This document shows, in pieces, positions 11,398 through 21,367 of a stretch of 64,000 nucleotides of DNA; the first letter of the stretch is position 1, and every line of letters starts with the position of its first letter. The stretch comes from Aquilaria yunnanensis (taxonomy: Eukaryota; Streptophyta; Magnoliopsida; Malvales; Thymelaeaceae). Below the pieces are notes generated by a model that saw nothing but the letters and a program-made list of their open reading frames with translations, made no database searches and had not been told where the DNA came from. The stretch lies in NCBI GenBank assembly GCA_039654915.1, contig CM077597.1, positions 31,160,001-31,224,000 of the forward strand, given 5' to 3'. The translations under genes and the position numbers were made by a program.

Positions 11398-12980
11398 TCT
11401 GGCGCCGTTTGTGGGAACCCACTCTCAGGTGGCTGTCGTTGAGACTTGGCATTCTAAGGACAAGGGACTCCTGAAATCTCCGTCTGCGCCGGAAGCTCAA
11501 CCCTCGGCCGAACAACCTGCGACCGGGACTTCCTTGCCTAAGGACGAACGTCTTCTAACTATCACGATGAGCTTTTTATGTGATTTTCAACGCTCCGTTG
11601 TGGCTGAAATGATGCAACAACTGGAGCAAAGGTGGTCACAACAGCCTTCGGGACGAAGCGCACCCTTGCCAACACCAGGTCAGGAGAAAAGCCCAAAATC
11701 TACTCATCGGAGTTCAGGGAGCGGGGACATCTGTGATAAATCCTCGATGGAGAATGTGCCTCCCAGAGTCTGACGCACTGGAGAAACGGGGTCAAAAGGG
11801 GCTAGGACTTTCGACCGGCGAAGTTCTTCACTGGAGGAAAGATCACAATCTCCCCGCTGCCGAAGTTACTCCCCGAAGAGGCAGCGTCATTCTCCGTTGC
11901 CGGAGGCATCCAGGCAGCGAGAAGAGCCTAGGGCTACCATCCTCATGGAAAAAATCCTATTGAAGCTGGAAAAAGTAGAGAGGTGCTCAAAAGCCAGTAT
12001 GGTCAAGGTTATTTGAGACCTTCACTGGAGAAGAGTCACCATTTGTCCGGACGGTAGTAGAAGCACAAATGCCAAGCGACTTCCTAGTCCCTCATTTGGA
12101 AACCTATGATGGACGTATTGACCCTCAAGCCCACCTAACCAAGTACAGACACAGCATGGTGCTACACGATGCAGATGATGCCACCCTCTGCAAATGCTTT
12201 GAGGTCATCCTCTTCGCTCCTGCAACTGCCTGGTACAACTCCTTCACCCCTAGAACAATAGTGAGTTTCCAAGAGCTGTCCACAGCATTTACACAGCAGT
12301 TCATTGGCAGCAGGCCAACAGCAAAGATGCCCATCCAGATGTTCGACATAGCACAGAGGAATGGGGAAACCATTCACGACTATGTCGAAAGATTTAACAG
12401 AGAGGCTCTGAGCATGCCAGACTTTCGTCCTGAAATATGCATCCTCGCCATGATACAGGGAGTTCAATGAGACTCACAACTCTTTTACGAGTTCTTGAAA
12501 GACCCTCTGGACACCCTTGGCAAGTTCTACCGAAGAACCGAACAGCACATGACAGTCGAAGAGCTGAGAATGGGAGGATCAAAGCCTAATCATCATCATA
12601 TCGAAGGCGAAAGCCATCAACCCCTGTACCTAGCCAAGGGTGGCGGAAAAACTCGGAATCAAAAGGGGAAAAGACCTATGTCATTTACTCCCCTAAACAC
12701 CTCCCGAACAAACATACTGCTGGCCATGGAAAGGCAAGGAAATCCAATCCAATGTCCGAAGGCCATGACTTCCGAAAACAAGAAAAATATGAAGAAGTTT
12801 TGCCAATTCCATTAGGATCATGGGCATGACATCGAGGATTGCTTCCAGCTAAGGAAGTACATCGAGTCTCTAATAAAGCAAGGCCAACTTCGGCGCTACC
12901 TACGGATGCCCTCTCTGAAGGGGAGGAGGAAAGAGGAAAGGAAAGGAGATGATGAGGAATATGATTCCGATAGGCGCTAG
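11366..12980 (+). pseudogene. Tat 1 gag polyprotein, degraded
   Basis: The core capsid-like domain (retrotransposon gag family) is clear at 12069-12470: PHLETYDGRIDPQAHL, then CFEVILFAPATAWYNS and FTQQFIGSR. It continues after a TGA near 12468 with FLKDPLDTLGKFYRR and ends with CQFH, a TAG, then DHGHDIEDCFQLRKYIE near 12815-12870. The frame at 12069 continues into protease. An upstream frame opening with an ATG inside the LTR (11366) supplies a proline/glutamine-rich N-terminus. Gag would form the particle that packages element RNA. Stops near 12468, 12813 and 12977 break it. Confidence 0.85.
11400..11417 (+). other. Primer binding site, tRNA-Asp type
   Basis: TGGCGCCGTTTGTGGGAA begins two bases after the 5' LTR. 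The first ten bases complement the 3' end of plant tRNA-Asp, the usual primer of Tat and Athila elements. Confidence 0.85.
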
Positions 12981-13862
12981 AACCGAAGTCCCAAAAGACA
13001 TCCGCCACCTCCGGCTGGAATAATACAGATGATCACCACTGGACTACCTTCGGCAGAAAGAAAAAGAAAAGCCAGGGAGATCTCGGTGATGGAATTCGGC
13101 AACCCATCAAAAAAGCTTGTTCAGAAAAATGGGTCTACCATAGTATTCCCTCATGACGACCTGCTTCTAATCATGGCAAGGATAGGGAGTTGGGATGTCA
13201 AAAGAGTACTCCTCGACGATGGTTCTAACGCTAACATCTTATTCTCTCATCTGCTGCTGAATTTGGGTATCCCAAAAGGCGATCTCAAGCCTGTCACCTC
13301 CCCTACCTTCGGAGTAGGTCCGTCCAAACTCCTTGTCCTCGGATGGATTGACCTCCCTCTAATGCTAAGGGGAACTTTACCACAGAACAAGGATGAGCTT
13401 TTTGCTTCCACAATGACAAGGTTCATCGTCATAGATGTCCCTTCGTCATATAATGCAATCCTTGGGAGACAGATGCAAGGAAACCTCTGCATTTGTCCAG
13501 ATGTGAAATACTTGACCGTCACCTTCGCCACAAATGATGGAGATACTGAGATCTTCATCGACCAAGGGGAAGTGAGAAAGGTCTTTGTAAAAGCAAGAAA
13601 GGTCCCAGCGAAAAGCCATGCACAAACTTCAAGAGCAAAGGCCATGCTTGCAAGGGAGGCAAAGGGAGAAGAAGCAGAAGATCCCGAGAAAATAGAAACG
13701 GAAGATGTAGAACTTGTCCCAGGCCGAAGTACCCGAATGGGGAAAAAACTGGCGGAAGGTGACAAGGAAAAACTTGTATCTTTCCTATTAATGAACAAAG
13801 ATCTGTTTGCCTACTCGCCAAAGGACATGGGCTGGGGTAGATCCTCTCATAATCCAACATAG
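12981..13862 (+). pseudogene. Tat 1 aspartic protease region
   Basis: In the gag frame, an open 277-codon segment from 13029 holds the protease active-site region VLLDDGSNANILF (about 13207-13245). The family usually shows a D-x-GSSA-type motif here. It is followed by the conserved FIVIDVPSSYNAILGR (about 13420-13470), the second conserved block of plant Gypsy proteases. A charged linker (13600-13740) then leads to RT. The protease processes gag-pol. A frameshift near 13830 separates it from RT. Confidence 0.85.
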
Positions 13863-14991
13863 CCTTAGGCTGCGCCCAGAGGCAAAGCATGTTCGACAAA
13901 AAAAATGAAGCCTCTCGGGGCATAAGAACAACTTCGTTAAAACTGAAGTCCAACACCTAATGGAAGCAGGTGTAATCAGGGAAGTCAAATACCCCGAATG
14001 GCTTAGTAACGTGGTTATCGCCATAAAGGAAGGGAGTGATAAACTCCAAATGTGCATCGACTTCCGAAACGTGAACGATGCTTGCCCTAAAGATTCATAT
14101 CCTCTGCCGCCAATAGATCTGTTGGTAGATTCAACCGCCGAGTATGGCCTCCTTAGTTTCCTTAACGCCTTCAGTGGGTATCATCAAATTAGGATGGACC
14201 CTAAAGACGAGGAAAAGACCGCCTCCATCACTGAAGTCGGTACTTACTGCTATATTAGAATGCCCTTCGGGCTTAAGAATACGGGAGCCACGTACAAAAG
14301 GTTGATGAACCGGGTCTTCAACTCCCAAATTAAGAGAAACATGGAAGTCTACGTCAATGATATGATAGTTAAGAGCAAACTGCCTAGTAGTCATATCACG
14401 GACTTAGAGGAAACATTCCGCTAACTGAGGACCTTCAGAATCCATCTCAACCCCGAAAAATGCGTATTTGGGGTGAACGCGGGTAAGTTCCTCGGATTCA
14501 TGGTGTCGAAGAGAGGTATCGACGCCAATCCAGAAAAGGTCAAGGCCTTGCTGGGATTCTGAACTCCCACAACGACTAAGGATGTGCAAAGACTCACAGG
14601 GAGAATCATTTCCCTTAGTAGATTCATCTCCAAATATGGGGATTGCTACCGACCATTTTTCAAGGTCCTCACTAAGGCAGCAAAAAATGGTGGTGATCTC
14701 GAAACCGAGGTGCATCCTTGGAACGAACACTGCCAAAAGGCCTGGGAAGAGCTTAAAGTCTACCTAACTTTTCTATCGACACTTCAGCAGCCACGGGAAC
14801 GGGAACCCCTCATACTATACCTTGCCGTCACCGACAAGGAGGTAAGTTCGGTCCTTGTGAAGGAAGAGGGGGCAAAGGAATGGCCAGTATATTATGTGAG
14901 CAAGTCCCTGCATGGTGCTGAAGTCAGGTACCCCTTGCTACAAAAGGTTGTTTATGCCCTAGTGCTTGCAAGCAGAAGGCTACATCCTTAT
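13863..14991 (+). pseudogene. Tat 1 reverse transcriptase and RNase H N-terminal part
   Basis: RT blocks in order: MEAGVIREVKYPEWLSNVV (13960), CIDFRNVNDACPKDSYPLP, LLSFLNAFSGYHQI, MPFGLKNTGATYKRLMN and the catalytic loop YVNDMIVKS (about 14350). Two of the three catalytic aspartates are Asn (LNAF for the usual D, and YVND for YVDD). RNase H begins near 14584 (LTGRIISLSRFISKYGD) and contains VYYVSKSLHGAEVRYP. It is cut in the RRLHPY motif by a solo LTR at 14992 and resumes at 15848. Stops at about 14422 and 14560. Confidence 0.9.
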
Positions 14992-15847
14992 TGATAGCCG
15001 AAGGGCTGTCGCCTTTATCTGGCCGAACTCCCTGCCGGGAGAATGGCCTGGAAACCTGGCGTTACCCAAGGAAAGGTGGAATTACGCACCTCGGAAGCAA
15101 AGCCGAAGATCCCGAGCTCGGGACGTCAGGAGACTTGAGGATACTATTAGCCCCCCTGAGGTACTAAACAGATCGCCTTCGGAGAAGAAACACCCGCTAG
15201 TGCGAGCCGAAGAAGACCCCCCGAAGGCGGAACCCCTGAGTTAGGGAACCCCCGAACTACGGGCATATTTCCCGAAGGGGCATCGTCCGTACCAGAGGAT
15301 GACCTCGGCCAGGGACCTCGGGAGTACGACAGGAGCATTTAAGGAGCCTCTGACGTGTCGCCCACAAACGCTACAGATCGCCTCAAATGGCGGTCTGACA
15401 CGCCGACGCCATCCAGGTCACGTCACGGCCTGTCTCGGTTCAAGGCTCAAGGAGCCTCCCACCAGCTACTTGTCCCCTACGCCCAGAAATTCAGAGAACA
15501 TCCGACCGAACACGTGTCACGATCTGAACGGGCTGGAAATTCCTATAAATACCAGGAAACAAGCCCTGGCAAACGGTTGGCAAACAATCCAGCTCTCCCT
15601 CTCTGAGAAAATACAAACAGGCAAGCCCACCAAGCCTCTTAGTGCTATTCCTCCATTTTCTCTCAGCACTACTGACTTGGGCGTCGGAGGCTCCTCCCCG
15701 GAAACTCACCCCGGGGACCTCCTAACCCTCTTTTCCTAAGCTTTTCAAGCACGCCCTCCTGGGCAATCTGGCCTCCCGGCGGTCTCCCTTTCAAGAGGTC
15801 CCTCCACAAGTCTCAATGTCACCCTATGAAGATGCCGCTGGGCATCA
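14992..15847 (+). mobile_element. Solo LTR of a related Tat element, nested
   Basis: An 856-bp LTR (TGATAGCCGAAGGG ... GGGCATCA) is flanked by the perfect 5-bp duplication CTTAT (14987-14991 and 15848-15852). It lies inside the RNase H coding sequence, and the reading frame resumes right after it. It resembles the Tat 1 LTR in its CTTGGGCGTCGGAGGCT block, CACGTGTC box (15511), TATA box (15544-15551) and end, but is clearly a different subfamily. It was left by recombination between the two LTRs of a full element. Confidence 0.93.
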
Positions 15848-16635
15848 CTTATGTCTAAGGCCACCCCATTATTGTCCGAAGTAACCTGCCTCTTCGAGAT
15901 ATCATGAAGAAGGTAGACAACTTGGGAAGGCTTTCAAAGCGGTGCATCGAGCTCGACGAGCATAATATCACCTATGAGCCAAGGAAGGAGATAAAAGCTC
16001 AAGCATTGGCAGATTTCATTGCCGAGGTACCCATCACCGAAGAAAGTCAACCCAACCTCGGAAATAATGAACCCGAGTGGACTTTGTTTGTCGACGGGGC
16101 CTCCGGCTCCAAACATCAAGGAGCTGGAGTAATTCTTCATCGTCCCGAAGGTATGGAAGTTATGAAGGCCATCAAATTTGGGTTTAACGTCACCAACAAT
16201 ATAGTAGAATATGAAGCCCTTATAGCAGGTTTGTGCCTTGCTAAAAGAATTGGCATGATAAACCTAAAAGCCCACAGTAATTCTCAACTAGTGGTCCAAC
16301 AAATGGCAGGGGACTATAGTGCGAAGGACCCAACTTTGGCAAAGTATCACGAGCTTGTATCAAAACTCATAGAAGAGTTCGATGCAATACATATTGAGAA
16401 AGTACCTCACCGAGACAATACTGAAGCAAATACTCTGGCCAAGTCAAAAAAGTCCACTGAAGTACTAAGTCACCCGCGCATAGCAATAATAAGCATAGCA
16501 ACCCCAGAAAGAGGGTGGAAAAATCCCATAAAAAAGTATATCATAACCTCGAAGCTTCCCGAAGACCTTCGCGAAGCAGCAAAAGTGCGAAGACGTTTCG
16601 GACGATATTTCCTAATCGGAGAAGAGTTATACTGA
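15848..16635 (+). pseudogene. Tat 1 RNase H C-terminus and archaeal-type RNase H (aRNH)
   Basis: After the solo LTR, the first RNase H ends with LPLRDIMKKVDNLGRLSK and FIAEV (to about 16040). The second RNase H starts at LFVDGASGSKHQGAGV (16085) and has VEYEALIAGLCLAKR (16210), HSNSQLVVQQMAGDY (16275) and EANTLAKSKKS (16425). The first catalytic Asp and the Glu are present. The third and fourth positions, normally Asp in SDSQ and ADAL-type motifs, are Asn here. Dual RNase H is diagnostic of the Tat lineage. The frame is open for 243 codons from 15904. Confidence 0.9.
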
Positions 16636-17751
16636 CAGGGGTACACGATTCTATTGCAAAGGTGTGTCAGCGAAGAGGACGTAGAGACAGTCATCAAAGA
16701 AGTCCACGAAGGGGCCTGTGGTTCCCACATAGGAACTGATGCCCTAGCAGGAGTACTACTTCGCCAGGGGTACTTCTGGCCCACCCTAATAAAGGACGCG
16801 AGACAGTTTGTTCGGAGATGTGACAATTGCCAAAGACACTCCAACATCCAGAGGCTGCCTTCGGAAACGATAACTTCGGCTGACTACCCTTGTCCCTTCG
16901 CAGTATGGGGTATTGACCTTATCGGGCCTCTCCCAACTGCACCCGTAGGAGTGAAGTTCTGCGTAGTCGCAGTAGATTACTTCACCAAATGGATAGAAGC
17001 AGAGCCCCTAACAACCATTTCGGCGAAGGACATACCGAAATTCATCTGGAAGAACATCGTATGTAGGTTCGGCATACCGAGGGTGATAGTCACCGACAAT
17101 GGTTCTCAGTTTGTTGACATGGGTTTCCAAGAGTTCACTGCCGACCTCGGGATAAAAATGCACTTCGCCCCGGTAGCTCATCCCCAGAGCAATGGACAGG
17201 TAGACATGTCAAACAGAACCATAAAGGATGGTTTGAAAAAGAGATTGAGGGAAGCAAAAGGAAAATGGCCAGGAGAACTTCCTAGTGTGCTCTGGAGCCA
17301 TCGGACAATGCCTCGAAGAGCCACAGGTGAGACACCTTTCTCGTTCGTCTTCGGCACAGAGGCCATTATTCCCATTGAGGTGGTCCAACCATCGGTCAGT
17401 GTACAAGTGTTCGGTGAAGAAGGGAATGATCTCGGGTTGAGAACTAAGCTCAACCTAATTGATGAACACAGAGAAGTGGCTGACCTTAGAAGAAAAGCTT
17501 TTCAGCAAAGGGTAGCCATGGTTACTAACCTGCATGTCAGGTGAAAATGAATCAGGAAGGGAGACCTTGTTCTCCGAAAGGCTGAGTTTGAACCTTGAAG
17601 ACCATCTCATGGAGTACTTCGGGCAAACTGGGAAAGGCCTTATTTGGTCCTTGATGAGGTTCGGCCAGGGGTCTATAAGCTTGGCGATACCGAAGGCAGA
17701 GAATTGAAAAACACATGGCATTCAGATGCTCTGAAGAAATTCTACACTTAG
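16636..17751 (+). pseudogene. Tat 1 integrase
   Basis: Zinc-binding domain: HEGACGSHIGTDA with RRCDNCQRH (HHCC) at about 16705-16840. Catalytic core: WGIDLIGPLP (Asp), VIVTDNGSQF (Asp, about 17090) and HPQSNGQVDMSNRTIK, where the usual catalytic Glu of QVE is Asp. It continues to FGTEAIIPIEV (17350). A stop at 17542 follows NLHVR, and the C-terminal part resumes in another frame (VYKLGDTEGRELKNTWHSD) to TAG at 17749-17751. It would insert the cDNA into the genome. The Glu-to-Asp change and the stop make it unlikely to work. Confidence 0.9.
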
Positions 17752-17792
17752 AAATTTTTCAGGAAATTGTACACTTAGAAAAATTTCTAAGT
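17746..17792. repeat. 15-bp perfect inverted repeat at the pol 3' end
   Basis: ACTTAGAAATTTTTC (17746-17760) is the exact reverse complement of 17778-17792, with 17 bases between. The left arm overlaps the pol stop codon. It sits between pol (plus) and the convergent antisense gene (minus, ending 18067), so it could affect 3' end formation of either transcript. Confidence 0.7.
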
Positions 17793-18066
17793 ACAAAAAA
17801 GCTTTCTGGGAAAAATAGCCCCACCTAAGAAATCTAACCGAACAAAGTGCGAGTATTTACTTGTGAAAATCACACATTTTCCCTGAAGGCACGACAACCG
17901 AACATGGCTGATAGAAACGGGCAAATCTTTGCTAGAACCAGTGTTGTGTCGAAGATGGTTGATAAATGGCGCGAAAAATATCTTCCCGATGGTCCTAGAC
18001 CGAAAGTGGTCAAACTGACTCTTGGAACCGGAGATTATTTAAGGAGAAACTCACCTTGAGACTTAG
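17793..18066. other. Intergenic region between convergent Tat 1 genes
   Basis: No supportable gene. It separates pol from the end of the antisense gene and probably carries the 3' untranslated sequences of both. Confidence 0.5.
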
Positions 18067-20646
18067 CTAAATTTTGCAAGAAAAAAGAAATTTTATTAAA
18101 AGGAGCCTTATTACAAGAAGAAGGTTACAAAGAAGAAGAAAAAGTGAAGCCCTGGAGACGTAAGAGACCCCACCATCATGAGAAGTTCCATCGCCAACAT
18201 TCTTTGTCTTGACCTTCAGCGCCAAAGGAAGAGCGAATGGCAGGTTGAGATGATCTATCTTGGACCAGGCCCAGCGAGGCCCCTCGGGGATATCCAAAGT
18301 CGCTAGGAAGGAGAGGTCGAGGCCGGGGTACTTTGCCAGGACTTGATGTCGAGCCAGACAAAAGCTGTCCTGGAAAGCAACCTTGGTTGCTTGGTCAGCC
18401 TTGTCTTTCTCAACGGACAAGCAGTCCAGCTCATTCTCCAACTTGGCGACCACCTTCTCGAGCTTCTTCACCTTCTTCTTCTTCTTTGTCTCCTTCTTCA
18501 GCACCTCGACCTCGGCCTGAAGATCGGCATTGTTAGCAAGGTCCTTCGTCAGGAAAGCAGAGTCTTCCTCCTTTTCCTTCTGATAGGCCTCGTTGGCCGA
18601 AGTTAGTTCAACGACCTTCGAGCCGACGTCAGACATCTTTTGAGAGAAATCTTTTAATAGCTCCTCATACCCTTCAAAAACTCCTCCCGAAGTTTGGCAA
18701 CTTCTTCTTTGGCTATTTTGCTCAGCTCTGGGTTCTTGACAACCGAGTTGGCACAAAATACCTTGGCCTTCTCTAGACGTTCTTCAGCCCAAGATTGAAC
18801 CGAAGACTGTTTTCCTGCCCAAGCTCTGAACTATCCGCTGTACACCAAGAACTGTAAAAAAAAAAAAACGGACATTTGGTGAATTTTTACAAAGAAAACC
18901 AAACACTTAGAAAATTTTGGAGAAAGGACGAAGGGTCTGAAGAATACCTGGGCAGCGTGTTCCGACATCCTCGTAGCGAGGACCTCCTCGTTTGAGCATT
19001 CATCTGCCAGAGATTTGAAAGTGGCTTGGGTGAGCACGCCCCTTGCCATTTGGGGAGTCATTTGCTGGCTGTCTTCGGATAACAAGTTCATGTCCTCCGT
19101 GCAAGACCAGAAAGCCTCCCTCGGAACCATATCCTTCAGGATATGGGAGTCCTGAAGGGTACGCTTCCGGGCGTGCTCCATCATCCATGCCTAGGGCGCC
19201 AGTTCTTCTGCAAAGTCACGCCGCAGTTCCATCAGTACATTGTCCCTTAGCCATACGTCTAAAAGATTGAGAATGCTAAAAATGTCTGAATTTATAAAGA
19301 AATGGCTAAGGGGAAAACCTGGCGGAACCTCGGCAATGTCATCATCGGAATCGTGGACTTCCTCCACTTCGGCAGGGACATGTTTACCCTTGCTTCATCT
19401 GCGCTCCTCGAGTTCTTCAGCAGAAGGGCCTCCTGCCAAAGAGCCCAAGATGTCCACTGAAGTAGTAGGACTCCGGGGAGTGGAGCTAACGGTTAGCTTC
19501 GGTGGCAGGTCGGCATGGACCGCAGGCTGGTCCCCGACCTCCACAATGTCCTCCGGGGGAGTGGGAAGAAGGTCCTTCTTCGCCTTCATGGCCGAAGACG
19601 ACCCGCCTCCAAGCGCCTTTCGCCTCTTTAGGGCCGCCTTCTTCTTCTGTTCCCCCTTTTCGGTTTGACCAAGGAAGAGGGACTTGTAGAAGGCAGCCGA
19701 CTGGTCGCCCATCTCTAAAAAAGGAAGAAAATATTAGTGTATGTCCAAAGGGATACTTATACCAAAATTTGGAAAGCAACTTACTCTCAACAAGGGCTTC
19801 ATAAGTGAGCTCCTTCCGAAGGAGCATCACCAGCCCTGACTTCTTCCCGTCAATGGCAGGAGCTGGCATGCCGAGATCGATTTTGTGCTCCTTGAGCACC
19901 CCTAGCTCCCGAAGAACCTCTTCGGTCATAAGGTTCCACCTGATGGGGAAGGGATACAAGGAGCGTGGTGGGACCTTGGCATCCCAGTCGGCGACAGCCC
20001 GGATACGGCTGTCGAAGTCCTCAAATCTCACTGCTAACTCAGGAGTTAGCAACTTCTTGGGATCAACAACGTCCGTCTCCAGCGTCCCCCAGGCCCATCT
20101 AGTCGGCACGTGCGACCACGCCTCCGCCACCTTCAGGAAGAAGAACTTCCTTCGCCACCCTCGCCAACTGTCTTTAGTGTTGAAAGTGAACATATATTTT
20201 TTGCTCCCAGATCCCCGAGGTAGCATGAAATAGAAGCCAGCCTTCGGGACAGGATAGAGCTTGTAATACTACATGAAGATGATGAAGTGGGGCTCTATCT
20301 TGAAAACCCCACACATGTAGAGAAAGGCATTGAAGTAGGAATAGGAATTGGAAGGAAGCTGATTTACGGCTATGCCATGGAATTGGCAAAAGTCGCAAAT
20401 CATCTTTGGTGGAGGAAATTGAAGTCCGGCATTAAGTTGGGCTCAGAAAACAGTAACCTCGTCCGATCTATTCATGAAGCTGAACCGGCCAGGACGGGGT
20501 AGCCGGATAACGGCATAAAAAAGATGAAAAAATTGAGTTATCCACTTCATTAACTTCTCCGAAGTGGTACAACACGGATGAGACATGAGAGGAAGCTAGC
20601 TCTCGAGAATAGTTTGGATGGACATGATTGGGACAGGGGAAGACAT
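18067..20646 (-). pseudogene. Antisense spliced gene of Tat 1 (Transposase_28-like N-terminus plus coiled coil)
   Basis: A minus-strand gene on the opposite strand to pol, start ATG at 20646. Four exons can be drawn: 20646-19785, 19714-19319, 19258-18948 and 18851-18067. The three introns (70, 60 and 96 bases) all run GT to AG, and the reading phase is kept at each junction. Exon 1 encodes the plant 'putative gypsy type transposon' domain (PF04195-like): QLNAGLQFPPPKMICDFCQF, then WRGWRRKFFFLKVAEAW. Exon 4 encodes a long Lys/Glu-rich coiled coil. About 780 codons in all. In-frame stops (about 20598, 20445, 20268, 19395, 19195, 18830) and a frameshift near 18665 show decay. Function is unknown. 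Confidence 0.82.
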
Positions 20647-21353
20647 GTTTGGCTAAAACAAACAGCTTCGGAAAAGAATGTCAAGGGAATTCAGGAATAA
20701 GAAAACAACTTCAGACTCTAGAAAAAGTGGAAATAGAAGAAACCGAGGGACCTTTGGAAAGGAAACCTATCGAAACGTTTGCCGAAGTCGGGATTAGTAG
20801 ACGCCGTCGTAAAAAGTTGCCAGAAATCGCTCCGCCGCTTGCATCACCACAAAAGAGAAAAAATAGCTTCAGAGCAGACTAGAGTAGGACAAAAGCAAAG
20901 GAAAGCAAATGAGGGCCATGAGGGGAAAGAATGTTTATATAGACCGAAGAACGGTAACCAAATCATTGCCATAACTATCCTACGAAGGTGAATCATCACC
21001 ATAATTACCCCTCGAAGGTGAAAGGACGTGGCTGGTGTAACCGATGCAACTGCCCCGCAATCACCGCATGCCACGTGTCGTCCAACGCAGGAAATGAGGG
21101 CATGCCTTCTGACAGCACGAAAACCCAAGCACGTATATCTGAAGAGACGCTCCTGATCACGAGATATGACAGTCCACTGACCTGCGACAGGAAAATAAAA
21201 AGGGGGGTGGTGCACATCTCGAAAACACCAAGGGAATAGCCGAGGAGAAGGCACACCTTCGGGAAAGAAAGCGTCTCCTACACGGTTTCCAAAATAAGTT
21301 CCCCGAAGTGCCCCCAAAAGATTCGGCTGACCAAAGTCTCCACTTTGGCCTCT
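20647..21353. other. Region between antisense gene and polypurine tract
   Basis: No gene supported. Long open frames here on both strands lack family motifs. It would contain the promoter and leader of the antisense gene (minus) and the 3' untranslated region of the genomic RNA (plus). It is rich in CCGAAG/CTTCGG hexamers. Confidence 0.5.
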
Positions 21354-21367
21354 CGAGGGGGGGCATA
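21354..21367 (+). other. Tat 1 polypurine tract
   Basis: CGAGGGGGGGCATA directly precedes the 3' LTR start TGATGG; it is the plus-strand DNA primer site. Confidence 0.85.

Noticed and set aside
13247..13956. Long minus-strand open frames (up to 183 codons) opposite Tat 1 protease
   Set aside because: Shadows of the plus-strand protease and linker; Ser/Pro-rich with no family motif.
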